Below, piece by piece: positions 25,933-36,814 of a DNA stretch of 57,853 bases. Position numbers and translations under genes: made by a program. Source of the stretch: Flavobacterium sp. GTDB lineage: Bacteria; Bacteroidota; Bacteroidia; Flavobacteriales; Flavobacteriaceae. Positions within the stretch are counted from its first letter, which is position 1. Every line of letters starts with the position of its first letter. The notes under the pieces were generated by a model. The model was not told where the DNA came from. It saw only the letters and a list, made by a program, of their open reading frames with translations, and did not search any database. The stretch is taken from assembly GCA_027484725.1 (NCBI GenBank), contig JAIXSK010000004.1, forward strand, positions 1-57,853, in the 5' to 3' direction.

Positions 25933-27111
25933 ATGAAAAGAATTTTATGCGCAGTATGGTTGCTCAACAGTATTGGGAATTATGGTCAAAGTACACTAAA
26001 AACCATGAGCTTGTTGCCTGACACCGGTCAGACCAATAACTACACAGCTACTTTTGGTGAAGACAGTGATTACAGCATCAACACGCCAAGTTATTTATTA
26101 GACAATGACGGAACGGTTACCGATTTAATTACCGGTTTGATGTGGCAAAGACTAGACGGTGGCGAAATGACTTTTGAAGCAGCTCAAACTTATTGTGAGA
26201 ACTTGACTTTGGGCACTTATGATGATTGGCGATTGCCCAGCCCAATAGAGGCGTTTTCTATATTAAATCATCAACACAACAATCCGGCAATTGATACTAA
26301 TTTTTTTACCACGAGCAATGCCGAATACTGGTGGACTAATGGCGCTCAAGTAGGCGATGCCAACAAGGTTTGGTGTACCAATGCCGGTGGTGGTATCGGC
26401 AATCATCCAAAATCTGAGACCATCAGTGCCGGAGGAACCAAAAGATTTCACGTGCGGGCAGTACGTCAATTACATCCGTCAATTGAATTAACAGAACGTT
26501 TTACTGATCACAACAACGGAACGGTTACCGATGAGCTTACGCAATTGACTTGGCAAAAAGTACCCAATGCCACAGCTATGACTTGGGAGCAAGCCCTTGA
26601 TTATGCTGAGCAATTGACGTTGGCCGGAAATACCCAATGGCGACTTCCGAACATTAAAGAATTGCAATCATTGCACGATCCAACATTGAGTAATCCGGCT
26701 GTGAGCAGTATTTTTAATAGCATCGGTGTCAGAAACTACTGGTCATCAACTTCGCTTTTCAACCAAAACCTAAAAGCTTGGTATTGGAATACGCAATTCG
26801 GGATTACTACTTATGATTTAAAAACCAACAGCAATTATGTTTTGTGTGTTTCAGGCGAACCGAGTTTGAGTAATTATTCCGTAAACCATTCGTCGTTTCA
26901 AATTTATCCGATTCCGGCTGATGCTTTTTTGGTGATTGACTTTGAAAAAACATCGGAACAATCTTCATTTTCACTTTATAATGCATTAGGTCAGAAAGTT
27001 TCTGATTTTGCATCAAATATCTGTGATACTTCGACTTTGCCCAATGGTATTTATTTTTTAACGGTTCATGGAGGAAAATTTGGAACCCAAAAAGTAGTTG
27101 TGCAGCATTGA
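25933..27111 (+). CDS. Secreted DUF1566 (Lcl C-terminal-like) protein with T9SS sorting domain
   Basis: 392 residues: signal peptide (about 1-19), two tandem DUF1566 modules each opening with (N)DGTVTDL.TGL.WQ (about 55 and 195) and containing W(R)LP…E, the second with NYWSSTS. The C-terminal type A sorting domain (FQIYPIPADAFLVIDFE … YNALGQKVS … LPNGIYFLTVHGGKFGTQKVVVQH) is nearly identical in its last 45 residues to that of the first metallophosphoesterase (LPNGVYFL), pointing to local exchange of tails. The function of DUF1566 is unknown; adhesion-like roles have been proposed for relatives. It is probably co-transcribed with the YHYH gene (6-base gap). Confidence 0.88.
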   Translation: MKRILCAVWLLNSIGNYGQSTLKTMSLLPDTGQTNNYTATFGEDSDYSINTPSYLLDNDGTVTDLITGLMWQRLDGGEMTFEAAQTYCENLTLGTYDDWRLPSPIEAFSILNHQHNNPAIDTNFFTTSNAEYWWTNGAQVGDANKVWCTNAGGGIGNHPKSETISAGGTKRFHVRAVRQLHPSIELTERFTDHNNGTVTDELTQLTWQKVPNATAMTWEQALDYAEQLTLAGNTQWRLPNIKELQSLHDPTLSNPAVSSIFNSIGVRNYWSSTSLFNQNLKAWYWNTQFGITTYDLKTNSNYVLCVSGEPSLSNYSVNHSSFQIYPIPADAFLVIDFEKTSEQSSFSLYNALGQKVSDFASNICDTSTLPNGIYFLTVHGGKFGTQKVVVQH

Positions 27112-27160
27112 GCTATTATTCAAAAAAAATTGACTGAATTATGTAACAACCTTTATGTTT

Positions 27161-27592
27161 ATGAAATTTATTTTGAACATTCATTTGCCTTTAAAAATAC
27201 TGTTGGTTCATCTTTGCGGACTAAGCACCCTGGCATCTTTTTCATGCTCTGAATCAAGCCAAGTTCAACTCAGTCCTCAGAGGGCTTTATTTGAAAAAAT
27301 TGAAAATCAGTTGGTTGTTTCGCCAAAGCAGAAGCAAAAGATTTCAGTTGTTTTAACCTCTTACCGACAAAAAGAGAACTACATTCTGCTGATTATTGAA
27401 CATCATCGGAAAAATCTGTACAAAGAAATCTTATCCAAAAATCCCGATCAAAACAAAGTAGCTGATTTAAATCGATTTATTGCTGATGAACAATATCACT
27501 TAGAATGTTTAGCTGCTCAAAAATTGTTTGATTTAAAAAAAATCTGTAACGCAAAACAGTTAGAAAAATTAAATTTTATTGTTGCGGATTAA
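27161..27592 (+). CDS. Small envelope protein, CpxP/Spy-like in outline
   Basis: The frame opens at 27155, but the second ATG at 27161 starts the likely signal peptide, giving 143 residues. A long hydrophobic leader ends around ASFSCSESS, which may be a lipoprotein site although the lipobox is weak. The rest is helical and charged: LFEKIENQLVVSPKQKQKISVVLTSYRQKENY, then LSKNPDQNKVADLNRFIADEQYHLECLAAQKLFDLKKICNAKQLEKL. The ending 'F.L..IC..KQLEKL' resembles the LTPEQ..KL helix of Spy/CpxP-type periplasmic chaperones and metal sensors; this is inference. Its stop codon overlaps the permease stop on the other strand in TTAA. Confidence 0.65.
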   Translation: MKFILNIHLPLKILLVHLCGLSTLASFSCSESSQVQLSPQRALFEKIENQLVVSPKQKQKISVVLTSYRQKENYILLIIEHHRKNLYKEILSKNPDQNKVADLNRFIADEQYHLECLAAQKLFDLKKICNAKQLEKLNFIVAD

Positions 27593-29514
27593 GATTTTGG
27601 AATGTTTAGCTTGCTGTTTTTATAACTGAATCCGAAGTAAATACTCAAGCCAATCAATAGCCAGCAAGTGAAATAAATCCAGTTCCATACGCTGAGTTCG
27701 GCCATCATATACAAGCAAGAAACCAATCCTAAAAGCGGAATCAATGATAGGTTTGAACGATAAGCCCAAAAGGTCAATCCAAGCAAAACAATCATAAAAA
27801 TCCACATTGGAATTTTGTGCTGAAACAATGCAAATCCGCTTTGGTATTTCTGATTTTCAGCAATCGGAAGTTCATCGACCAAAGCTTTGTAGCTACTTTC
27901 ATCCGTGTGATAATCGCTTAGTAAGGCCTCGAGATCGGTGTTTTGAGCATGCTTTTCATTTTTTGCAATTAAAAAATCGGTCACCAATTTGGTCTGATTT
28001 GCATCGAGTGAAGTCACAATATCTTCAGGTGTATTGATTTGCGGTTCATTGGTGATAAAACTTATTGTAGCTTGCTTGTTAGAAGTAAAGGCAAACACAA
28101 GTCCGGCCAGAAGCAAAATAGGTGCAATGTATTTGGCATTGATGTATGGTGTTTTGAATTTTCCTCGCGGAATATCGGGTTTGTTTTGTAAAACCAATAC
28201 GCCGGCACAAACCAATACAAAGGCAAACAAAGTTCCGATGCTACACAAATCGGTCACCATCGTTAAATTTAGGAATAAAGCCGGAACCGCTACCACAAAA
28301 CCGGTAACGATTGTTGCATAAGAAGGTGTTTTGAATTTTGGATGTACCCGAGCATATCTTTTTGGTAACAAACCGTCGCGACTCATGCTCATCCAAATAC
28401 GGGGTTGCCCCATCTGAAAGACCAATAATACACTGGCCATGGCCACTACGGCGCTTACGGCGATGATTCCGGACATCCATTTGAGGTTGAGCTTGTCAAA
28501 TACAAAAGCCAATGGGTCGCCAACATTCAGCTGATCATAAGGAACCATTCCGGTTAAAACCAGTGCAATGACTATATATAAAATCGTGCAAATAATGATG
28601 GCCCACATCATACCCCGCGGTAAATCTCTTTGCGGATTTTTGCATTCTTCAGCAGTTGTTGAAATTGCATCAAAACCAATGTAGGCAAAGAAAACCGCCG
28701 AAACTCCTTTGAGTACGCCTCCCATTCCATTGGGCGCAAACGGATGCCAATGTTCTGTGTCAACATAAAAAACACCCACGGCAATCACCAATAGAATAAT
28801 ACACAACTTCACCACAACCATTAGGTTACTCGCATTTCGAGATTCTTTCATACCGCGATACACCAAAGCTGTAATGACGGTTATGATAAGTAGGGCAGGT
28901 AAATCAGCAACTAAATGAAAAGAGCCTAAAGTAGGTGCAGTTGTCCAAGCAGTGTAGGCATGTTGTAATCCTTCATCTAAATTTTCAAAAGCTTTTCCGC
29001 CTTGCATGAGTGCCGTTGCATCTTTGAAACCGTTCGATGCCGTAAGATAATCCATCTGAATGTATTGTGGCAAATGTATATTCATGCTTTCAAGCAAACC
29101 GGTAAAATAATCGCTCCAAGAAATGGCTACGGTAATGTTTCCAATGGCATATTCCATAATCAACGCCCAACCAATAATCCAAGCGATGATTTCTCCAAAC
29201 GCTACATATGAATAGGTGTAAGCACTGCCCGAAACCGGAACCATCGAAGCAAATTCTGCATAAGCAAAGGCTGCAAATCCACAAGCCACAGCAGTAAATA
29301 AAAACAAGAAGATGACTGCAGGACCGCCATCTGCACTGGCTTTCCCAATGGTGCTAAAAATACCGGCGCCAATAATTGCGGCAATTCCAAAAGCAGTTAA
29401 ATCTCTGGCGGTAAGATGTTTTCCGAGCGAATGATGTCCGTCAGACTCGTTTTTTTCAACTTGTTTTAAAATATCGTGTACTGATTTTTTTCGGAATAAA
29501 TTTGAGAACGACAT
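27589..29514 (-). CDS. Amino acid permease, APC superfamily, with large soluble insert
   Basis: The frame extends to a TTG at 29538, but the ATG at 29514 starts MSFSNLFRKKSVHDILKQ, giving 641 residues. About 14 membrane helices of the LeuT-fold cationic amino-acid transporter group: the substrate-binding GAGIFSTIGKA (about 58-68), ISWSDYFTG, FFAYIGFDAISTTAEECKNPQRDLPRG (TM6-7 region). Between the late helices lies a ~90-residue hydrophilic segment (about 480-570, NEPQINTPEDIVTSLDANQTK … LPIAENQKYQSG) not usual for the family. It imports amino acids in exchange or with protons; which ones is not readable. It is convergent with the preceding gene, with stop codons sharing TTAA. Confidence 0.9.
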   Translation of the reverse strand: MSFSNLFRKKSVHDILKQVEKNESDGHHSLGKHLTARDLTAFGIAAIIGAGIFSTIGKASADGGPAVIFLFLFTAVACGFAAFAYAEFASMVPVSGSAYTYSYVAFGEIIAWIIGWALIMEYAIGNITVAISWSDYFTGLLESMNIHLPQYIQMDYLTASNGFKDATALMQGGKAFENLDEGLQHAYTAWTTAPTLGSFHLVADLPALLIITVITALVYRGMKESRNASNLMVVVKLCIILLVIAVGVFYVDTEHWHPFAPNGMGGVLKGVSAVFFAYIGFDAISTTAEECKNPQRDLPRGMMWAIIICTILYIVIALVLTGMVPYDQLNVGDPLAFVFDKLNLKWMSGIIAVSAVVAMASVLLVFQMGQPRIWMSMSRDGLLPKRYARVHPKFKTPSYATIVTGFVVAVPALFLNLTMVTDLCSIGTLFAFVLVCAGVLVLQNKPDIPRGKFKTPYINAKYIAPILLLAGLVFAFTSNKQATISFITNEPQINTPEDIVTSLDANQTKLVTDFLIAKNEKHAQNTDLEALLSDYHTDESSYKALVDELPIAENQKYQSGFALFQHKIPMWIFMIVLLGLTFWAYRSNLSLIPLLGLVSCLYMMAELSVWNWIYFTCWLLIGLSIYFGFSYKNSKLNIPKS

Positions 29515-29646
29515 GCTTTTCTTTTTAAGAACAAACAAATATAGGATTATTCATTTATGATTCTAACATCTCTTTAAGAATAACCTCAGGCTATTTTAAA
29601 ATAAAAACAAATAATTAAAAACAATTACTTGAAGCTTATTTACAGT

Positions 29647-29654
29647 TACTTTTG
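29647..29654 (+). promoter_or_regulatory. -7 box of katG
   Basis: TACTTTTG is an exact TAnnTTTG match, 64 bases before the katG ATG. A TTG (29629-29631) is present but only 15 bases away, so the -33 is uncertain. I see no clear OxyR-type operator. Confidence 0.55.
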
Positions 29655-29655
29655 A

Positions 29656-31905
<2,250 letters not shown>

Positions 31906-31932
31906 TTCAGTAGTTTAATATTAATAAATTTA

Positions 31933-31967
31933 AAAAGCGTTTCAATTCAATGAAGCGCTTTTTTTTG
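31933..31967 (+). terminator. Intrinsic terminator of katG
   Basis: AAAAGCGTTTCA (31933-31944) pairs with TGAAGCGCTTTT (31951-31962, one G-T pair) around ATTCAA, followed by further T. Confidence 0.88.
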
Positions 31968-32013
31968 TGCGTAAAACTGACAAAAATCATATGAAAATAC
32001 TAGAGTTAATGCT

Positions 32014-32021
32014 TATCTTCG
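32014..32021 (+). promoter_or_regulatory. -7 box of the peroxiredoxin operon
   Basis: TATCTTCG, a frequent flavobacterial variant of TAnnTTTG, lies 37 bases before the ATG at 32059 and is followed by CGCC. Confidence 0.5.
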
Positions 32022-32058
32022 CGCCGTAAAATTTATAAACTTTTCAAAATAACTGATC

Positions 32059-32697
32059 ATGTCATTAGTAGGAAAAAAATTCCCGAACATTACCGTCGAC
32101 GCCATTTCATTTATGGGCGATAACCTTAGAATTAATGTGCTAGATGAAGCCGTTGAGAACAAGAAAAAAGTAATTCTTTTTTGGTATCCTAAAGATTTCA
32201 CTTTTGTTTGCCCGACAGAATTGCATGCTTTTCAAGCAGCTTTGCAAGAATTTGAAAAAAGAAACACTATGGTTATTGGCGCTTCATGCGATACCAATGA
32301 GGTGCATTTTGCTTGGTTGAATACACCTAAAAATGCGGGTGGAATTGAAGGCGTAACTTATCCTATTTTAGCTGATACCAACAGAAATTTATCCACTGTT
32401 TTGGGTATTTTAGATATTGAATCTAGTGAATACAACGAAGAAACCGACAGCGTTATTCTCGAAGGTTCAAACGTAACTTTTCGCGCTACTTATTTGATTG
32501 ATGAGGAAGGTAAAATATTCCACGAGAGCGTCAACGATATGCCGTTGGGTAGAAATGTTAATGAGTACTTGCGTTTGATTGATGCTTATGCCCACGTTCA
32601 AACCAAAGGTGAGGTTTGTCCGGCCAATTGGGAGCAAGGTAAAGAAGCTATGAGCGCTGATAGAAACAGCACTGCTCAATATTTGTCTTCACACTAA
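32059..32697 (+). CDS. Peroxiredoxin, AhpC/Prx1 type (typical 2-Cys)
   Basis: 212 residues. Peroxidatic Cys51 sits in DFTFVCPTELHAF, and resolving Cys187 in GEVCPANW near the C-terminus, as in typical 2-Cys peroxiredoxins. The active-site Arg lies in the NVTFRATYLIDEEG stretch. It reduces hydrogen and organic peroxides using a thioredoxin-type reductant. The C-terminal extension after CPANW (QGKEAMSADRNSTAQYLSSH) resembles the sensitive type. The thioredoxin gene begins 9 bases downstream and is the likely electron donor (inference). No ahpF is present. Confidence 0.95.
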   Translation: MSLVGKKFPNITVDAISFMGDNLRINVLDEAVENKKKVILFWYPKDFTFVCPTELHAFQAALQEFEKRNTMVIGASCDTNEVHFAWLNTPKNAGGIEGVTYPILADTNRNLSTVLGILDIESSEYNEETDSVILEGSNVTFRATYLIDEEGKIFHESVNDMPLGRNVNEYLRLIDAYAHVQTKGEVCPANWEQGKEAMSADRNSTAQYLSSH

Positions 32698-32706
32698 AAT
32701 CAAGTT

Positions 32707-33015
32707 ATGTTTACAGAACTCAGTCAAGATAACCTAGTTGAAATTGTACAGCAAAATAATAAAGTTGTTGTACAATTTTCTGCCACTTGGTGTGGAAACT
32801 GTCGCATCATGAAACCCAAATTTAAAAAACATGCAGAAGAAAATCCTGATATGATTTTTGTGATGGCTGATGCCGAGTTGTATCCGCAGTCAAGACAGTT
32901 GGCCAACGTATCTAACTTACCCACTTTTGCAGCCTTTGTTGCGGGCAAATTGGTCAGTGAAACACAAACCAACAAAGCAGATGTACTCGAATCTTTTGTT
33001 CAAGAAATACAATAA
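32707..33015 (+). CDS. Thioredoxin-family protein, active site WCGNC
   Basis: 102 residues, a bare thioredoxin fold. The active site is ATWCGNCRIMKP with Cys29 and Cys32; GN replaces the GP of standard thioredoxin, which usually shifts redox potential. The cis-Pro loop is VSNLPTF (about 75). No signal peptide, so it is cytosolic. It lies between peroxiredoxin and DUF6952 in one operon and probably recycles the peroxiredoxin. Confidence 0.93.
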   Translation: MFTELSQDNLVEIVQQNNKVVVQFSATWCGNCRIMKPKFKKHAEENPDMIFVMADAELYPQSRQLANVSNLPTFAAFVAGKLVSETQTNKADVLESFVQEIQ

Positions 33016-33050
33016 TCATTCAACTAAAACGTTGGTAAATTAAGTGTGCT

Positions 33051-33308
33051 ATGAAATTGCCCATCATCAAACACCTGACTCAGTTCATTGAAGAAAATGA
33101 CCAAGATTATTTGATTGAAACACTAGAAGTGCTAGAATCGCTCACCGAGGTTTCGTCCATCAGCGATGAAGAATTAGATGTTCTGGGTGAATTGATTTCA
33201 AATATATCCGGAGCTTTAGAAGTTCACAAAATGATCCAACAAGGCACCGATAAAAAAGAAGCACTCAACAGCTTTATGAAAAGAGTTTTAGGGTCGATAG
33301 ATCAATAA
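33051..33308 (+). CDS. DUF6952-like small protein of the peroxiredoxin operon
   Basis: 85 residues, acidic and wholly helical in appearance (MKLPIIKHLTQFIEENDQDYL … LEVLESLTEVSSISDEELDVLGELISNISGALEVHKMI). I recognise it as the small protein (DUF6952) regularly found after this thioredoxin in Flavobacteriaceae. There is no cysteine, so it does not take part in electron transfer directly. No function is known to me; stabilising or regulating the thioredoxin is inference from context. A terminator follows. Confidence 0.82.
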   Translation: MKLPIIKHLTQFIEENDQDYLIETLEVLESLTEVSSISDEELDVLGELISNISGALEVHKMIQQGTDKKEALNSFMKRVLGSIDQ

Positions 33309-33329
33309 CCTACACACAATTATTGGGTA

Positions 33330-33372
33330 AACCCGCAACGTAAGCCATGAGGTAGACGCTGCGGGTTTTTTA
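33330..33372 (+). terminator. Intrinsic terminator of the peroxiredoxin operon
   Basis: AACCCGCA (33330-33337) pairs with TGCGGGTT (33360-33367) across a 22-base loop, followed by TTTT. Confidence 0.8.
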
Positions 33373-33418
33373 TTGCTGAATGAGTGAAAAACAAACCCAA
33401 AATTCCAAATATTTTTTT

Positions 33419-33426
33419 TACTTTTG
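33419..33426 (+). promoter_or_regulatory. -7 box of tpx
   Basis: TACTTTTG, exact TAnnTTTG, preceded by a T-run and placed 17 bases before the ATG at 33444, so the leader would be very short. Confidence 0.55.
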
Positions 33427-33443
33427 AAGCCTAAATTAAAGCC

Positions 33444-33941
33444 ATGTCTACAATCACATTAGGAGGAAATCCAGTACACACTTCAGGCGAAATGCCTCAA
33501 CCAGGAACCCAAGCTCCAGATTTTTTATTAGTCAAAAACGACCTGTCAACCGTGCAGCTCAAAGATTTTTCAGGAAGCAGATTGATTCTGAATATTTTTC
33601 CGAGTATTGATACCGGCGTTTGCGCAACTTCTGTTCGTAAATTCAATCAAATGGCCGCCAATTTAAACAATGCAAAAGTCTTGTGTATTTCACGCGATTT
33701 GCCATTTGCACAAAAGCGTTTCTGTGGCACAGAAGGTATTGAAAATGCACTAACACTTTCAGACTTTAGAGACGGAAGTTTCGGGAAAGACTATGGTTTG
33801 GAAATGATAGACGGCGGTCTTAAAGCTTTGCACGCAAGAGCCGTAGTGGTTTTGGATGAAAACGGAAAAATTCTGTACTCAGAATTGGTGCCTGAAATTG
33901 CCAGTGAACCCAATTACGAACTAGCTTTGGCAGTACTATAA
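33444..33941 (+). CDS. tpx: Thiol peroxidase (atypical 2-Cys peroxiredoxin)
   Basis: 165 residues, the family length. Peroxidatic Cys60 in SIDTGVCATSVRKFN and resolving Cys94 in AQKRFCGTEGIENA, with the Arg of SRDLPFA between them. It begins with the TLGGNPVHTSGEMPQPG stretch diagnostic of Tpx. It reduces organic and hydrogen peroxide with thioredoxin. It is 11 bases upstream of the diacylglycerol kinase gene and may be co-transcribed with it and ftsK. Confidence 0.95.
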   Translation: MSTITLGGNPVHTSGEMPQPGTQAPDFLLVKNDLSTVQLKDFSGSRLILNIFPSIDTGVCATSVRKFNQMAANLNNAKVLCISRDLPFAQKRFCGTEGIENALTLSDFRDGSFGKDYGLEMIDGGLKALHARAVVVLDENGKILYSELVPEIASEPNYELALAVL

Positions 33942-33952
33942 ATTCGTCATCT

Positions 33953-34327
33953 ATGGAATTTCAAAAAGACAATACCTTTCTTACAGGGCGTCTCAAAAGT
34001 GTTGGGTATGCCTATAAGGGTATGATTAAATTGATCACCACCGAACACAGTGTTATGGTTCAATCATCGGTAGGTATTTTGATGGCTGTTGCAGGAATTT
34101 ATTGCAACATCAGTACCACCGAATGGATCATGCAAATTTTTGCTTTGGGTTTGGTGCTCAGTATTGAAGGCTTGAATACGGCCGTTGAAAAAATAGCCGA
34201 TTTTATTCATCCGGATTATCATGAAAAAATTGGATTCATCAAAGATATTGCAGCGGGTTCTGTTTTTTTTGCTGCATTAACAGCCATTGCCGTGGCTTGT
34301 TTGATTTACATTCCCAAGTTCCTTTAA
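33953..34327 (+). CDS. dgkA: Diacylglycerol kinase / undecaprenol kinase family
   Basis: 124 residues, three membrane helices (about 48-67, 70-88 and 105-122). The signature SIEGLNTAVEKIADFIHPDYH contains the catalytic Glu and the ExxNTAxE motif of DgkA. In this clade it may phosphorylate undecaprenol or diacylglycerol; the substrate is not decided by sequence. It is an inner-membrane protein. The gap to ftsK is 11 bases. Confidence 0.93.
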   Translation: MEFQKDNTFLTGRLKSVGYAYKGMIKLITTEHSVMVQSSVGILMAVAGIYCNISTTEWIMQIFALGLVLSIEGLNTAVEKIADFIHPDYHEKIGFIKDIAAGSVFFAALTAIAVACLIYIPKFL

Positions 34328-34338
34328 GCTAAGTTATA

Positions 34339-36813
34339 ATGGCTAAAACCAAAAAAGAAACACAGCCGGCCGCAGAGAAAAAGCCCTGGAAGTTCAATCG
34401 CAGATATAAAATGCTCTTGGGCAGTATATTGGTTTTGTTTTCAATAGCCTTATTTGTTGCTTTTATTTCTTTTTTTATTCACGGGCATGAAGACCAAAGC
34501 ACGCTTAACATGTTGGCCGATCGCGGTGAAAAAGCACACAATTGGCTCGGTAAATTTGGGGCAATACTTTCTGATTTGTTCATCTACAGAGGTTTTGGCT
34601 TAGCTTCATTTTTATTTGTCAAGCTCTTTTTTTTGAGCGGAGCATTTATGATTTTGGACATCTCGTTCAAAAAACTCAAAAACGTCTGGTTTTGGGATTT
34701 ATTTGCCTTGGTACTGATTTCGGTTTTATTCGGTTTTTTTGCCAACTCATTGCCTGAATTAGGCGGAACTGTTGGTTATGAAATGAACTTATTTGTTCAG
34801 GATTACATTGGCAGAATAGGTACTTTATTGGTTTTGGTTTTGGGCATTATTGTTTATTTGATTTTTAAGATCAAGATATCTCCTGAAGCTGTCAAATCAT
34901 TTTTTGAGCGCAACAAAAAAGAGATGGACGATGAATTGCAAAGTGTTGCTGGTTCATCTAATTCAGATGCAACCTCTGAAGCTACTGCCTACAATCTTGA
35001 GGAATACGCAGTTGATGAAAAGCCAAGTCAGCCCGTCGCAGCAGAACCCATTAAAACATCTTCTTTTGAAATCAATAAAGAAGCGCTCAAGCCCACCATC
35101 GAACATCCTTCAGAAATTCACTTAGATCATCGTACAAAGCCGGTTGTTATTGAAGAAGACGAAGAAGATATTCCTGAGCCTGTACTTAAAACCGTTTCGG
35201 CACCAATTGTTTCTGAAGATGAATCATTTGTGATTGAACAAGCCCCAGAAGAAGATATCATTGAAGAAAATCTGGCTGATAAGCTGGTTGCAGATTTTGG
35301 TTTGTTTGACCCGACATTAGAGCTTTCCAACTATAAATTTCCGACGCTTGATTTACTCAAAGAGTATTCAGGTGGTGGTATAACCATCAATCAAGCTGAA
35401 CTAGAAGAAAACAAGAATACCATTGTTGAGACGCTGCGCAATTACAAAATTGAGATTGCACAAATCAAAGCTACCGTCGGCCCATCGGTAACGCTCTATG
35501 AAATTGTTCCTGAAGCGGGTATCAGAATATCTAAAATTAAAAGTTTGGAAGATGATATTGCTTTATCGCTTTCAGCTTTGGGTATTCGAATTATTGCTCC
35601 AATTCCGGGCAAAGGAACCATTGGTATTGAAGTTCCGAATAAGAATCCAACCACTGTGTCCATGAAGACCGTGATTGGTTCGGCTAAGTTTCAAGAAGCT
35701 GAAATGGAACTTCCGATTGCTTTGGGTAAAACCATTTCAAACGAAACTTTTGTGGTTGATTTGGCTAAGATGCCGCACTTATTGATGGCTGGAGCTACCG
35801 GACAAGGTAAATCAGTGGGTCTGAATGCGGTTTTAACCTCATTGTTATACAAAAAACATCCGGCTGAGGTTAAGTTTGTTCTGGTTGACCCGAAAAAGGT
35901 AGAACTTACCTTGTTTAATAAAATTGAACGTCATTATTTGGCCAAACTTCCGGATTCGGGTGATGCCATCATTACTGATAACACCAAGGTCATCAATACG
36001 CTCAATTCGCTGTGCGTTGAGATGGACAACCGATATTCTTTGCTCAAAGATGCCATGGTGCGCAACATCAAAGAATACAATGAAAAGTTCAAATCACGCA
36101 GATTAAATCCTGAAAACGGACATCGTTTCTTGCCATATATTGTTTTGGTGGTGGATGAATTTGCCGATTTGATCATGACTGCCGGAAAAGAAGTTGAAAC
36201 TCCTATTGCGCGTTTAGCACAATTGGCCCGCGCCATTGGAATTCACTTAATTATTGCTACACAGCGTCCGTCTGTAAATGTCATAACGGGTATCATCAAA
36301 GCAAATTTCCCGGCGCGTATAGCTTTTAGGGTAACTTCAAAAATTGATTCACGAACCATTTTGGATACACAAGGTGCCGATCAGCTCATTGGTCGTGGAG
36401 ATTTATTGTATACCAATGGCAATGACTTGATTCGTGTGCAATGTGCTTTTGTAGATACTCCTGAAGTAGAAAAAATAACTGAATTTATTGGTTCTCAAAA
36501 AGGATATTCAGACGCGTATTTATTGCCGGAATTTGTAGGAGAAGAAAGCGGTATCAATCTTGATATTGATATTTCTGAAAGAGATTCACTCTTTCGGGAA
36601 GCTGCAGAGATTATTGTAACCTCACAACAAGGCTCCGCTTCATTACTTCAAAGAAAACTAAAATTAGGATACAACCGCGCCGGTAGGCTCATTGATCAGC
36701 TTGAGGCCGCAGGAATTGTTGGCCCTTTTGAAGGAAGCAAAGCCAGAAGTGTGAACATTACTGATTTGAACGCCCTTGAACAATTTTTTAACAACGAACA
36801 AAATGATTTTTAA
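34339..36813 (+). CDS. ftsK: DNA translocase FtsK
   Basis: 824 residues. Four or five N-terminal membrane helices (about 25-180) anchor it at the septum. An acidic low-complexity linker follows (about 195-320, many Glu and Pro), then the alpha and beta motor domains with Walker A GATGQGKS (485-492), VLVDPKKVELTLFN, Walker B IVLVVDEFADLI and the IATQRPSV stretch. The C-terminal gamma winged helix (about 760-824, GSASLLQRKLKLGYNRAGRLIDQLEAAGIVGP) reads the chromosome polarity motifs. It segregates chromosome termini at division. The linker is short compared with E. coli FtsK, normal for this phylum. Confidence 0.97.
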   Translation: MAKTKKETQPAAEKKPWKFNRRYKMLLGSILVLFSIALFVAFISFFIHGHEDQSTLNMLADRGEKAHNWLGKFGAILSDLFIYRGFGLASFLFVKLFFLSGAFMILDISFKKLKNVWFWDLFALVLISVLFGFFANSLPELGGTVGYEMNLFVQDYIGRIGTLLVLVLGIIVYLIFKIKISPEAVKSFFERNKKEMDDELQSVAGSSNSDATSEATAYNLEEYAVDEKPSQPVAAEPIKTSSFEINKEALKPTIEHPSEIHLDHRTKPVVIEEDEEDIPEPVLKTVSAPIVSEDESFVIEQAPEEDIIEENLADKLVADFGLFDPTLELSNYKFPTLDLLKEYSGGGITINQAELEENKNTIVETLRNYKIEIAQIKATVGPSVTLYEIVPEAGIRISKIKSLEDDIALSLSALGIRIIAPIPGKGTIGIEVPNKNPTTVSMKTVIGSAKFQEAEMELPIALGKTISNETFVVDLAKMPHLLMAGATGQGKSVGLNAVLTSLLYKKHPAEVKFVLVDPKKVELTLFNKIERHYLAKLPDSGDAIITDNTKVINTLNSLCVEMDNRYSLLKDAMVRNIKEYNEKFKSRRLNPENGHRFLPYIVLVVDEFADLIMTAGKEVETPIARLAQLARAIGIHLIIATQRPSVNVITGIIKANFPARIAFRVTSKIDSRTILDTQGADQLIGRGDLLYTNGNDLIRVQCAFVDTPEVEKITEFIGSQKGYSDAYLLPEFVGEESGINLDIDISERDSLFREAAEIIVTSQQGSASLLQRKLKLGYNRAGRLIDQLEAAGIVGPFEGSKARSVNITDLNALEQFFNNEQNDF

Positions 36814-36814
36814 A

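Noticed and set aside
27807..28321. Plus-strand frames opposite the amino-acid permease
   Set aside because: The minus strand encodes a full-length transporter with all family motifs; these frames are its shadows.
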